A stretch of 22,811 nt of DNA, taken from an uncultured bacterium. GTDB lineage: Bacteria; Bacillota; Clostridia; Lachnospirales; Lachnospiraceae. The stretch spans positions 1 to 22,811 of the forward strand of contig CAMUHA010000030.1 in assembly GCA_947088515.1 (NCBI GenBank). Direction: 5' to 3'. Position 1 is the first letter of the stretch. Each line of letters begins with the position of its first letter. The notes beneath the pieces are model-generated. The model was given only the letters and a program-made list of their open reading frames with translations. It had not been told where the DNA came from and did no database searches. Position numbers and translations under genes: made by a program. Below, piece after piece: positions 15,411 through 22,811 of this stretch.

Positions 15411-16307
15411 ATGAAACAAAAAGGAATACTTTGTATATGGATGTTAATGGTAATGCTGGCTTTTTCTGCCTGTGCAAAGGAGCAGCCCCCGGAATTTGAA
15501 ATGTCTGCTGATGGAGATGATCATAATTTCTGGTATAGGGATATACCCCCATATAGTGGAAACGAAAGTATTTTGGTCAATGATGGAGTTCCTTTTTTTA
15601 CTTCCGGCGATATTACAACAGATGCTTTTGAGGTGTATAGTGACCTGGACGAACTGGGACGCTGCAAAACTGCGTTTGCGAATATATGCCAGGAAATTAT
15701 GCCTGTGGAAGAGCGTGGGAATATTGGCAATATAAGACCTGCCGGATGGCATACAGTGAAATATGATATTATTGCAGACCGATATCTGTATAACCGTTGT
15801 CATTTAATTGGATATCAACTGGCGGGAGAAAATGCGAATGAGAAAAACCTGATTACCGGAACCCGGTATCTAAATATGAAAGGTATGCTGCCATGGGAAG
15901 AGATGGTGGCAGAATATGTAAAAGAAACAGGAAATCATGTTTTATATCGTGTTACCCCTTATTTTGAAGGGGAAAATCTTGTGGCTTCCGGTGTTTTGAT
16001 GGAAGCATATTCTGTAGAAGATGGTGGGAATGGAATTTGTTATAATGTATACTGCTACAATGTACAGCCAGGCATTTTTATAGATTATGCCACAGGAGAA
16101 AGCGCACTGGATGAATCATGTACTAAACCGGAAGAACCGCAAAATGATAGGTATGATTATGTGCTGAATACAAATACAAAAAAGTTTCACTATCCTTTTT
16201 GCAATAGTGTTGGAGAAATGAGAGATAAAAATAAGGAGTATTATTCTGGCGGCCGCGAGAGCCTTATTGAAGGCGGTTATGACCCATGCGGCCGCTGTAA
16301 GCCTTAG
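15411..16307 (+). CDS. Secreted lipoprotein DNA/RNA non-specific endonuclease with C-terminal Cys/His mini-domain
   Basis: A 298-residue protein with a lipoprotein signal peptide ending LAFSAC (C21), so anchored outside the cell. The central domain is of the EndA/NucA-type beta-beta-alpha metal nuclease family. DRYLYNRCHLIGYQLAGE carries the catalytic histidine H131 in place of the more usual D-R-G-H form, and ANEKNLITGTRYLN supplies the metal-binding N146. Relatives degrade extracellular DNA for nutrition or natural uptake. After a linker rich in Glu/Pro, the last 50 residues (YVLNTNTKKFHYPFC, then GYDPCGRCKP) form a small domain with H260, C264, C283 and C286 placed like an Ada-type zinc site, a module seen appended to secreted nucleases. 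The ATG at 15411 lacks a strong ribosome site (AAAGGGA about 13 bases upstream), but the signal peptide fixes the start. Confidence 0.88.
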   Translation: MKQKGILCIWMLMVMLAFSACAKEQPPEFEMSADGDDHNFWYRDIPPYSGNESILVNDGVPFFTSGDITTDAFEVYSDLDELGRCKTAFANICQEIMPVEERGNIGNIRPAGWHTVKYDIIADRYLYNRCHLIGYQLAGENANEKNLITGTRYLNMKGMLPWEEMVAEYVKETGNHVLYRVTPYFEGENLVASGVLMEAYSVEDGGNGICYNVYCYNVQPGIFIDYATGESALDESCTKPEEPQNDRYDYVLNTNTKKFHYPFCNSVGEMRDKNKEYYSGGRESLIEGGYDPCGRCKP

Positions 16308-16371
16308 CTGAAATAAGACAGTAAAGACAGGAATTGATTGAGAAAGCGGCGGTTTAAGGGAGATAAGGAAT

Positions 16372-19300
16372 ATGGGAAATGTATTAGAGTTATTTGACAG
16401 AGAAACGGAAGAATGGTTTCAAAGTACGTTAGGAGAACCGACTTCTGTACAAAAGGAAGCATGGCCGTTAATAGCCGGAGGCCATCATGTGCTTGTATCA
16501 GCGCCTACAGGTACCGGAAAAACGTTGTCAGCTTTTCTTATTTTTCTTGACCGGATGAAACGACAGGCAAGGGAGGGAAAACTAAAAAGGGAATTACAGC
16601 TTATTTATGTATCACCTTTAAAGTCCTTGGCAGCAGATATCCGTGAAAATTTAAAACGTCCTTTATTTGGAATTGGTGCAGAAGAAGAAATTATAACAGG
16701 AATACGGACAGGAGATACCCCTCAGAGGGAGCGGCAAAAAATGATAAGGAATCCTCCGCATATTCTGATTATCACACCGGAGTCGCTATATCTGATGCTT
16801 ACAAGTAAAACAGGACAGAACATTCTTGCAACGGCAAAAGCTGTAATATTAGATGAACTGCATGTTCTGATTGATACAAAAAGGGGAGCGCATTTAATGC
16901 TTTCCCTGGCACGGCTGGATTTTTTGTGCAGGAAACCATTACAGAGAATTGGACTGTCCGCCACCATTGAGCCTTTAAAGACAGCGGCAAAGTATTTGGC
17001 GCCGGAAGAAGTAAAAATTGCCGCGCCTGTAATACAAAAACAGGTCCGGCTTGACATACTTAGTCCATACGCGGACTTTGCCAAAGGCAGAAGAAAGGAC
17101 CCTGTGTGGGAGGAGCTTGGAGCCCTTGTGTTCCAGTACTGTCAGAGAGGACGCAGTGTAATTGCTTTTGTGGAGGGAAGAAGGTATGCAGAAAAGCTGG
17201 CATATTATGTAAATGTTCTGGGAGGAGATGGCTTTGCAAGAGTGCACCATGGGAGCCTTTCCAGAGAGCAGAGAGATGAAACGGAAGATGCTTTGCGAAA
17301 AGGGAACCTTAGGCTGCTTTGCGCCACATCTTCCATGGAGCTGGGAATTGATGTGGGTGAGATTGACCAGGTGCTCCAGGTGGGCTGCCCCCGTACGATT
17401 TCAGGTACAATGCAAAGGCTGGGCCGTGCCGGGCATAATCCGGGAAGGACCAGTGTTATGTATCTTTTCCCAAGAACGGCGGCAGAGTGTGTATCCTGCG
17501 GCATAATGGCAGAGCTTGTAAGAAAAGGGCAGATAGAACACGCAAATCCTCCTGTGGATTGTTTGGATGTGCTTGCCCAGCACCTGGTATCCATGGCGGC
17601 CTTCCGAAGCTACCAAATAGATGAAGTGATGGAAGTTTTGCCAAGGGCATGGCCCTTTTGCAATGTGACGAGAGAGGATGTAAAACAGGTTCTTGGTATG
17701 CTGGCGGGGGATTATGAACATAGCAGAGATATTCCGGCACGACCGCGGATTTTATATGACAGGATAAATGAAAAAGTGGAGGGGGATGGGTATGGCAGAA
17801 TGCTGGCCATTTCCGCCGGAGGCACGATTCCTGATAAAGGGTTGTATTCCGTAAAAACGGAAGATGGAGTAAAGCTTGGGGAGGTAGATGAAGAATTTGT
17901 TTATGAATCCCGGAAGGGGGACCGTTTTATATTAGGCTCCTTTGCATGGAGAATCCTGAATATCAGCCGTGATACAGTGGTGGTATCCCAGACGGCGACA
18001 GAGGGCGCCAGGCTTCCCTTTTGGAAAGGGGAGATTAAAGGAAGGGATAAAAGAACAGGAGAAGCATTTGGTAAGATTTTTCACAGGTTGCAGAAGTCGT
18101 ATGAAGGTGGGACGCTTTTAGAGGAATTGGCAAAACTTGGGCTTGATGAAGCGGCAGTGAAACTAGCTTCCGGTTATCTGGAGCGGCAGATTAAGGCAGT
18201 GGGAGGATTACCAGACGATAAGACGATTATTGCCGAATATTTTAAAGATTCTTCAGGGAATAGCCAACTAATGGTACATTCCGTTTTTGGAAAAAGAATT
18301 AATGCGCCTTTGTCCCTTCTGGTGGCGCAGGCAGTAAGAGAGCAGTTTGAGATAGAGGTTGGAAGTGTGGATGAGGAAGAGGGATTTTTGCTGTATTCTT
18401 ATGGAAACAGACCTCTCCCTGAAAAGGCGCTTTATATGGTAAACCCGGATACCTGCATCAGACAGCTGGAAATACTGCTTCCTGCCACTTCTGTTTTTAA
18501 TATGGCGTTCCGCTATAACAGTGGTCGTGCGCTTATGATGGGAGTCAGAAAAAACGGTCGCTTTCCGCTTTGGATGCAGAGACTTAGAAGCGCTGAAATG
18601 TTGGAGCAGGTCGTAAGGGAAAAAGAACATCCTCTGATACGTGAAACCAGGCGGGAATGTATGCAGGAGCTTTGGGATGCGGAAGGTGTCAGAAATCTTT
18701 TATATGATATAGCTGCCGGTGTGGTTAAAGTCAGAGAGGTATATTCTGATGTGCCGTCGCCCATGTCCCTTCCCTTGCAGTGGGGACAGGAAGCGGCGGT
18801 TATGTATGACTATTCTCCCACGCCGCGAGGAATATATGGAGCGGTGGAAGAGGCGTTAAAGCAGGAAAAAGAAATGATACAACCAGGTAGTCAGGAGCTT
18901 AGACAGGTGCAGGAAAGAAAAAGACTTCCCGAAAATGAGAATCAGCTGCATTCTCTTTTAATGATGGAAGGGGACCTGGCAGCAGGAGATTTGGATGTGC
19001 CAATAGAGTGGCTTGAAATTCTGGCAGGAGACGGCAGGGTTTTTTATCTGGAACAGGGATTGTGGATTGCTGCTGAACAAAGAGAAGAATATTCTGCAGC
19101 TCTAGCGGAAGGTGAAGAAAAACAGAAGCAGGGAGAAAATGGAGGCAAAGAAGAACGGGTTCATGTTGTAAGGCGTATGCTGCGTTACAGAGGAGGGGCA
19201 AGCGCGTTACAGACAGCGGAGCGTTATGGATGGAGTCTTTTGACAGCAGAGAAGATTCTGGATGAATTGTGCAGCCGAAAGGAAGCAGTAAAGCAGGAGG

Positions 19301-20511
19301 ACAGATATTATCATGCAGAATTATACCGCCGTGCAAGAATAAGAACTATGAAAAACCGCCGGGAAGAGATAAGCACCTGTCCTGGAGAGAACTATGCAGG
19401 GCTGCTTTTATCCTATGCAGAATCAGGCGCTCCTTCGGAGGAAACATTAAAAAATACATTAAAGCAGTTTGCCGGCAATATTTTTCCTGCTTCTTTTTGG
19501 GAAGGGACGCTTCTGCCCGGACGGGTGACCCGTTATCGGGAAAATATGCTGGATGCTTTTCTTGCAGAAGGGGAACTATTCTGGCACATGGAAGGAAAAG
19601 GCGGGGTCCGGTTTGATTATCAGGATAGAATTGATTGGGAAGCTGACCGGGAAATCCAGACAGAAGAGCTTAGCGAAAAAGAACAAGTCATATATAGAGC
19701 TCTTTTAAAACGCGGAGCCAGTTTTATGCAGTCACTAAATGGACTGCTTATGGGGGAATCCCCTTACGATACGCTGTTATCCCTACTGGAAAAAGGGCTG
19801 GTATATGCGGACAGCTTTCTTCCTGTCCGTCAATGGGTCAATAAGGAAAAAGCAAAGAAAGCCACCACAAGACAGCGGGTGAATATGAAAGTGAAAGCGC
19901 TTCATGCAGGGAGGTGGGACGTGGTAAGGCCGGTAAAGGAGCTATCCATAGAAGAAAAGTTGGAAAACTGTTTTGACCAGTATTTGATTCTTTGCAGGGA
20001 AACGGCATTTGCCTGTGGAATTTCATGGCAGGAAGCGCTATCAATTCTTCGTATATGGGAATATACAGGACAGGCCCGCAGAGGGTATTTCGTAGAGGGA
20101 CTTTCCGGCGCTCAGTTTATCAGGGGAAAGGATTACACATCAGTGGTGGGAAGGCTTGGCAGCCCGGAAAAGAAACTGGTTTGGATAAATGCGGCAGACC
20201 CGGCACAGTGCTGGGGAAAGATACTGCCCCATAAAAAGGGAAGGAACTTTTTGAATGTTCCGGGAACTGCAGTGGCATGCTTTGGCGGCGTTCCTGTTGC
20301 GGTAATGGAAAAACAGGGAAAAACACTGCGTGTTTTTGAACAAGAGCGGCAGGAAGAGAGCCTTAAGGTTTTTGCAGAGGAATACAAGAGGGGAAAAATT
20401 TTCCCTTCTCTAAAAAGGATTCCGGTGAAGGAGTATCCTGATACGGCCAAAGAAGCGTTGGAAATGGCAGGTTTTTTTAAAGATATAAAGGATTATGTGT
20501 TGTACAGATAA
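16372..20511 (+). CDS. lhr: Lhr-type DEAD/DEAH-box helicase, full length
   Basis: A 1379-residue ATP-dependent 3'-to-5' helicase of the Lhr family, associated with DNA repair. The Q-motif-like PTSVQKEAWP is followed by Walker A APTGTGKT (44-51), motif Ib ITPESLYLML, motif II DELH (161-164, where many Lhr proteins have DEIH), motif III SAT (196-198), GIDVGEIDQVLQVGCP and motif VI QRLGRAGH (348-355). The Lhr-specific winged helix and beta-barrel extend to about residue 740. The long C-terminal region (about 740-1379) corresponds to the Lhr C-terminal extension. A Lys/Glu/Gly-rich low-complexity linker lies near 915-935. GGGAG about 11 bases upstream serves the ATG. The reading frame is uninterrupted. 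Neighbours show no functional link, and 64 bp separates it from the nuclease, so co-transcription is possible. No terminator follows. Confidence 0.93.
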   Translation: MGNVLELFDRETEEWFQSTLGEPTSVQKEAWPLIAGGHHVLVSAPTGTGKTLSAFLIFLDRMKRQAREGKLKRELQLIYVSPLKSLAADIRENLKRPLFGIGAEEEIITGIRTGDTPQRERQKMIRNPPHILIITPESLYLMLTSKTGQNILATAKAVILDELHVLIDTKRGAHLMLSLARLDFLCRKPLQRIGLSATIEPLKTAAKYLAPEEVKIAAPVIQKQVRLDILSPYADFAKGRRKDPVWEELGALVFQYCQRGRSVIAFVEGRRYAEKLAYYVNVLGGDGFARVHHGSLSREQRDETEDALRKGNLRLLCATSSMELGIDVGEIDQVLQVGCPRTISGTMQRLGRAGHNPGRTSVMYLFPRTAAECVSCGIMAELVRKGQIEHANPPVDCLDVLAQHLVSMAAFRSYQIDEVMEVLPRAWPFCNVTREDVKQVLGMLAGDYEHSRDIPARPRILYDRINEKVEGDGYGRMLAISAGGTIPDKGLYSVKTEDGVKLGEVDEEFVYESRKGDRFILGSFAWRILNISRDTVVVSQTATEGARLPFWKGEIKGRDKRTGEAFGKIFHRLQKSYEGGTLLEELAKLGLDEAAVKLASGYLERQIKAVGGLPDDKTIIAEYFKDSSGNSQLMVHSVFGKRINAPLSLLVAQAVREQFEIEVGSVDEEEGFLLYSYGNRPLPEKALYMVNPDTCIRQLEILLPATSVFNMAFRYNSGRALMMGVRKNGRFPLWMQRLRSAEMLEQVVREKEHPLIRETRRECMQELWDAEGVRNLLYDIAAGVVKVREVYSDVPSPMSLPLQWGQEAAVMYDYSPTPRGIYGAVEEALKQEKEMIQPGSQELRQVQERKRLPENENQLHSLLMMEGDLAAGDLDVPIEWLEILAGDGRVFYLEQGLWIAAEQREEYSAALAEGEEKQKQGENGGKEERVHVVRRMLRYRGGASALQTAERYGWSLLTAEKILDELCSRKEAVKQEDRYYHAELYRRARIRTMKNRREEISTCPGENYAGLLLSYAESGAPSEETLKNTLKQFAGNIFPASFWEGTLLPGRVTRYRENMLDAFLAEGELFWHMEGKGGVRFDYQDRIDWEADREIQTEELSEKEQVIYRALLKRGASFMQSLNGLLMGESPYDTLLSLLEKGLVYADSFLPVRQWVNKEKAKKATTRQRVNMKVKALHAGRWDVVRPVKELSIEEKLENCFDQYLILCRETAFACGISWQEALSILRIWEYTGQARRGYFVEGLSGAQFIRGKDYTSVVGRLGSPEKKLVWINAADPAQCWGKILPHKKGRNFLNVPGTAVACFGGVPVAVMEKQGKTLRVFEQERQEESLKVFAEEYKRGKIFPSLKRIPVKEYPDTAKEALEMAGFFKDIKDYVLYR

Positions 20512-20527
20512 GTTTTATCCCAATGGA

Positions 20528-20557
20528 TTGACTGCTGCAAAAATATTATGTTATCCT
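20528..20557 (+). promoter_or_regulatory. Possible promoter of the acetyltransferase gene
   Basis: TTGACT (20528-20533) and TATCCT (20552-20557) are separated by 18 bp, a good sigma-70-type arrangement with five and four matches to consensus. It would start transcription about 70 bases before the acetyltransferase ATG, just after the helicase gene ends. Confidence 0.45.
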
Positions 20558-20567
20558 TTTAAAAGGA
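20554..20567. promoter_or_regulatory. Perfect 14-bp palindrome over the -10 region
   Basis: TCCTTTTAAAAGGA is its own reverse complement. It overlaps the last four bases of the proposed -10 box and the probable transcription start, where a repressor dimer would bind. The surrounding DNA is A/T-rich, so chance cannot be excluded. No second copy was seen in the window. Confidence 0.3.
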
Positions 20568-20632
20568 AATAATAAAAATCATAAAGAGAAAAATAAAAAG
20601 ATAAATAATTGTGAACAAAGGAGAAAGAAAAT

Positions 20633-21118
20633 ATGCCTGATATGTTAGTCAAGCTGTATCGTCTGCCGCCTATAGATAAGGAACAGATGAAAAAGGAGAA
20701 TTATGAGATAAAAAGGGCAATGGCGCCGGATAAGTTTCAGGTGGTGGAATGGGTAAAGCAGCATTCGGGAATCTATGCGGCAGGAGAATGTGACGTGAGT
20801 TTTTCACATACACCTATATCCTGCTTTATTGCTGTCAGAGGTGATAAAATTATTGGATATGCCTGTTATGATGCCACAGCCCCGGATTTTTTTGGCCCTA
20901 CAAAGGTTCTGGAACAGGAGCAGGGAAAAGGAATAGGAAAACAGCTTTTGCTTGCCAGCCTGTGGGCAATGAGGGAGGAAGGGTACGGTTATGCAGTTAT
21001 TGGAGATGTAGGACCAGTCAGCTTTTATGAAAAGTGTGTGGATGCTATGGTTATACCGGATTCCAGTCCCGGCATCTATCAGGACTTTTTGGGGAGGCTT
21101 ACTGGTCAGGAAGAGTAA
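20633..21118 (+). CDS. GNAT-family N-acetyltransferase
   Basis: A 161-residue cytoplasmic acetyltransferase. The acetyl-CoA-binding motif A is LEQEQGKGIGKQLLLASL, with Q97-G-K-G100-I-G102 as the Q/RxxGxG signature, preceded by the beta strand IIGYACYD. The C-terminal strand and helix (GYGYAVIGDVGPVSFYEKC) complete the fold. The acceptor substrate is not predictable. AAGGAG at 20618-20623 is suitably placed before the ATG. The 121 bp upstream contains a candidate promoter and palindrome, so it may be a single-gene unit. Its last 20 bases overlap the end of the convergent sensor kinase gene. Confidence 0.88.
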   Translation: MPDMLVKLYRLPPIDKEQMKKENYEIKRAMAPDKFQVVEWVKQHSGIYAAGECDVSFSHTPISCFIAVRGDKIIGYACYDATAPDFFGPTKVLEQEQGKGIGKQLLLASLWAMREEGYGYAVIGDVGPVSFYEKCVDAMVIPDSSPGIYQDFLGRLTGQEE

Positions 21119-22421
21119 TAATAAATATGGAGCCTCCCCTAGGAGCGTCTTTAACCAATATGCCGCCCTGGTGGGCGTTTACAATTTCAGATGCAATGGA
21201 TAACCCCAGCCCGAAGTGCCCTTTAGCGCTTCGGGATTTTTCTGCCCGGTAAAAACGGTCAAAGATTTTTTCCTTATCTTTCTTAGAAATTCCAATCCCA
21301 TTATCTTTTACTGAAATAACAAAATTTCCTTTCTCAAAGGCCCCCTTTTTATAGCACAGAGATAAATAAATTTTACCGTTTTCGGGAGTGTAGCTGATGG
21401 CATTGTGCAGGAGTATGGAAACTGCCTGGATGATGCGGTCAGGGTCACAACAGCACAGAGGCAGGATATTTTCCGGAAGTTCCATGGAAAGAAAGAGAGA
21501 TTTTTCTTTAGCAAGAGGTTCAAAGGACTCATAAATATTCATTAACAGAGTATCCAGTTCTGTCTCTTTTTTGCGGATAGAAAAGCGGTGATTGTCAGAG
21601 CTGGTCAAGGTAAGCATATCATTAATTAAAGAGGACATGCGTAGGCTTTCCTGCCGGATAATCTTTATAAATTTTTCCTGCTGGTCAAAATCCCTGTTGC
21701 TGCAGCACTCCACAGAAGAGAGTATGACAGACAGGGGGGTGCGGAGCTCGTGGGAGGCGGAAGCAATAAACTGGTTTTGCTTTTGCTGGCTTTCCATAAT
21801 GGGCTTTAGCAATTTTCCTGTAAAAATAAAAGAGAAAAGGAAAAGCAGGAAAATTGCTGTCAAATCTATCACAAGAAATCGGATTCTCTGGCTTAATATT
21901 TGTTTTTCTAATAGTTTTAAGGAGGAAAGGACAATTATCTGCAGCAGAGAGGAATTTTTTTTGATATTGATAACAGAGCTATAGTAATCTTCTCCAGTTG
22001 ACGGGGAAGAAAAGAGATATTCTGTATGGTAGGAAACATAAGGGGAAATAGGAATTTTTTCTTCAAGCGCCTGCAGGGAAAACATATTCTGATAGGCCTC
22101 AAGGCTTTCCTGCATAAGCCTTTTCCGGGCATCGTTTGCAGCATTGGAAATGTTGTTATATAAAAAGGGAATATTGTTGTCAAGAGCAAAAAAAGTGTAA
22201 TTTCCCTGTGCCTCCATTTTAGCAAGCCATTCCATGGAAACGATATATTGCTGCTCTAAATTGGAGGTTATGGTATTAATATCATTTTTAAAAGACTGAT
22301 ACTGGTTTTCGTATAAATTCTTTTCTGATATATAAAGATAGCACAGGGACATAACAATCATAATGGAGACTGTGATTCCTGCACATAAAAGGGTAAGCTG
22401 CAAGTGTATTTTTTTATACAT
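21099..22421 (-). CDS. Two-component sensor histidine kinase (class I)
   Basis: A 440-residue membrane kinase that pairs with the OmpR-type regulator encoded just upstream (gap 54 bp). A short basic start precedes membrane helix 1 (about 10-32). An extracellular domain of about 150 residues (33-180) of no recognised fold follows, then helix 2 (about 181-201). The dimerisation domain has SASHELRTPLSVIL with the phosphoacceptor H224. The ATPase domain has the N-box LLHNAISYTPENG, DNGIGI, the F-box EKIFDRFYR and the G2 box GHFGLGLSIA. GGAG lies seven bases before the ATG. There is no HAMP domain. The stimulus is unknown; the domain layout resembles kinases for cell-envelope or antimicrobial peptide stress, which is only a guess. 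The gene ends in a 20-bp antiparallel overlap with the acetyltransferase gene. Confidence 0.93.
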   Translation of the reverse strand: MYKKIHLQLTLLCAGITVSIMIVMSLCYLYISEKNLYENQYQSFKNDINTITSNLEQQYIVSMEWLAKMEAQGNYTFFALDNNIPFLYNNISNAANDARKRLMQESLEAYQNMFSLQALEEKIPISPYVSYHTEYLFSSPSTGEDYYSSVINIKKNSSLLQIIVLSSLKLLEKQILSQRIRFLVIDLTAIFLLFLFSFIFTGKLLKPIMESQQKQNQFIASASHELRTPLSVILSSVECCSNRDFDQQEKFIKIIRQESLRMSSLINDMLTLTSSDNHRFSIRKKETELDTLLMNIYESFEPLAKEKSLFLSMELPENILPLCCCDPDRIIQAVSILLHNAISYTPENGKIYLSLCYKKGAFEKGNFVISVKDNGIGISKKDKEKIFDRFYRAEKSRSAKGHFGLGLSIASEIVNAHQGGILVKDAPRGGSIFIITLPDQ

Positions 22422-22475
22422 AGTGTTTCTCCAAAAACTTATTTTGTGCCTTTATGCACCGTAAAAAGGGTTCAA

Positions 22476-22811
22476 TTATGATTCCTGTACATCATACAGG
22501 CGATAGCCGATGCCGCGGATGGTTTTTATCTGGAGACGACTCCCCACACCTTTAATGCGTCTTCTTAAGAAGTGGATGTAGTTATCCAGATTACCGTCTT
22601 CCACATCACTGTCAGGTCCCCAGACTTTAAGAAGAAGAAGATTTCTGGATAAGGTCTGGTTTTTCCGACGGAGAAAGGTTTCCAATAAAGCGGCTTCCCG
22701 TTTGGAAAGGGTACACTTTCCTTCAGGCCCTACAAGACGGCATTCCCGCATATGCCATGTGATATCTGATATTGGTAGAATATCGTCATTGTTAATATTG
22801 GAGGGGCGTCT
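22476..22811 (-). CDS. OmpR/PhoB-type response regulator, C-terminal part (cut by window edge)
   Basis: The frame is open to the end of the window, so the 111 codons seen are the C-terminus of a longer gene starting beyond 22811. The ATG at 22751 is internal. An Arg-Arg linker is followed by a winged-helix DNA-binding domain: the beta-sheet strand with LSKREAALLETFL, then LLLKVWGPDSDVEDGNLDNYI, the recognition helix HFLRRRIKG and the wing IKTIRGIGYRLYDV. The receiver domain and its phosphorylated Asp lie outside. Gene order regulator then kinase on the minus strand indicates one operon whose promoter is outside the window. Confidence 0.93.
   Translation of the reverse strand, partial: RRPSNINNDDILPISDITWHMRECRLVGPEGKCTLSKREAALLETFLRRKNQTLSRNLLLLKVWGPDSDVEDGNLDNYIHFLRRRIKGVGSRLQIKTIRGIGYRLYDVQES

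Noticed and set aside
18899..19336. Minus-strand 145-codon ORF inside the helicase gene
   Set aside because: Antisense of an intact, motif-bearing helicase frame with Leu/Pro/His-rich shadow composition. It shows no independent features.
22484..22500. Hairpin CCTGTA/TACAGG at the end of the minus-strand response regulator gene
   Set aside because: Only six pairs inside the coding region with no T-run. The kinase gene follows in the same operon.

Overview
The window looks like chromosomal DNA of a low-to-moderate GC gut-type Firmicute, most likely a Lachnospiraceae/Clostridia member. This is inferred from the strong AGGAGG-type ribosome sites, ATG/GTG/TTG starts, A/T-rich spacers, the YesM/YesN regulator pair next to an LplA/LplB/YtcP-type importer that lacks its own ATPase, and the family content. 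No rRNA, tRNA, CRISPR array, insertion sequence or phage module is visible.

Left end (1-2325): a decaying region. A gene of unknown function (248-1283, possibly beginning in a small overlapping ORF at 118) is interrupted by an apparent one-base frameshift near 1094 and an in-frame TGA at 1185. Its restored end would overlap the start of a small four-helix membrane protein (1280-1627). On the minus strand at 1653-1908, behind a perfect AGGAGG site, lies what looks like an internally deleted and frameshifted nucleoside phosphorylase. About 420 bp of A/T-rich DNA with no convincing gene follows.

Centre (2326-15122): a coherent glycoside-use locus, all on the plus strand. A two-component pair (YesM-type sensor kinase and YesN-type AraC regulator) ends in a terminator that overlaps the regulator's stop codon. 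Then come two permeases, a lipoprotein substrate-binding protein, a Gfo/Idh/MocA oxidoreductase, two xylose-isomerase-like TIM-barrel proteins, a second Gfo/Idh/MocA oxidoreductase and a cytoplasmic family 3 glycoside hydrolase. A perfect 13-bp hairpin with a T-run closes the unit. Spacings of about 10-35 bp (one of 108 bp) suggest one operon. The inferred job is import of an oligosaccharide or glycoconjugate, NAD-dependent oxidation of a sugar ring hydroxyl (a 3-keto sugar is the precedent), isomerisation, elimination or hydration by the metal-dependent barrels, and release of glucose-like units by GH3. The substrate cannot be read from sequence. The pattern resembles known 3-keto-glycoside and C-glycoside pathways of gut bacteria but lacks the small beta subunit of C-deglycosidases.

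Right end (15123-22811): housekeeping and accessory genes. These are a secreted lipoprotein nuclease of the EndA/NucA type with a C-terminal Cys/His mini-domain, a full-length Lhr-type helicase (1379 aa), a GNAT acetyltransferase, and on the minus strand an OmpR-type response regulator (cut by the window edge) followed by its sensor kinase. The kinase stop overlaps the convergent acetyltransferase gene by 20 bp.
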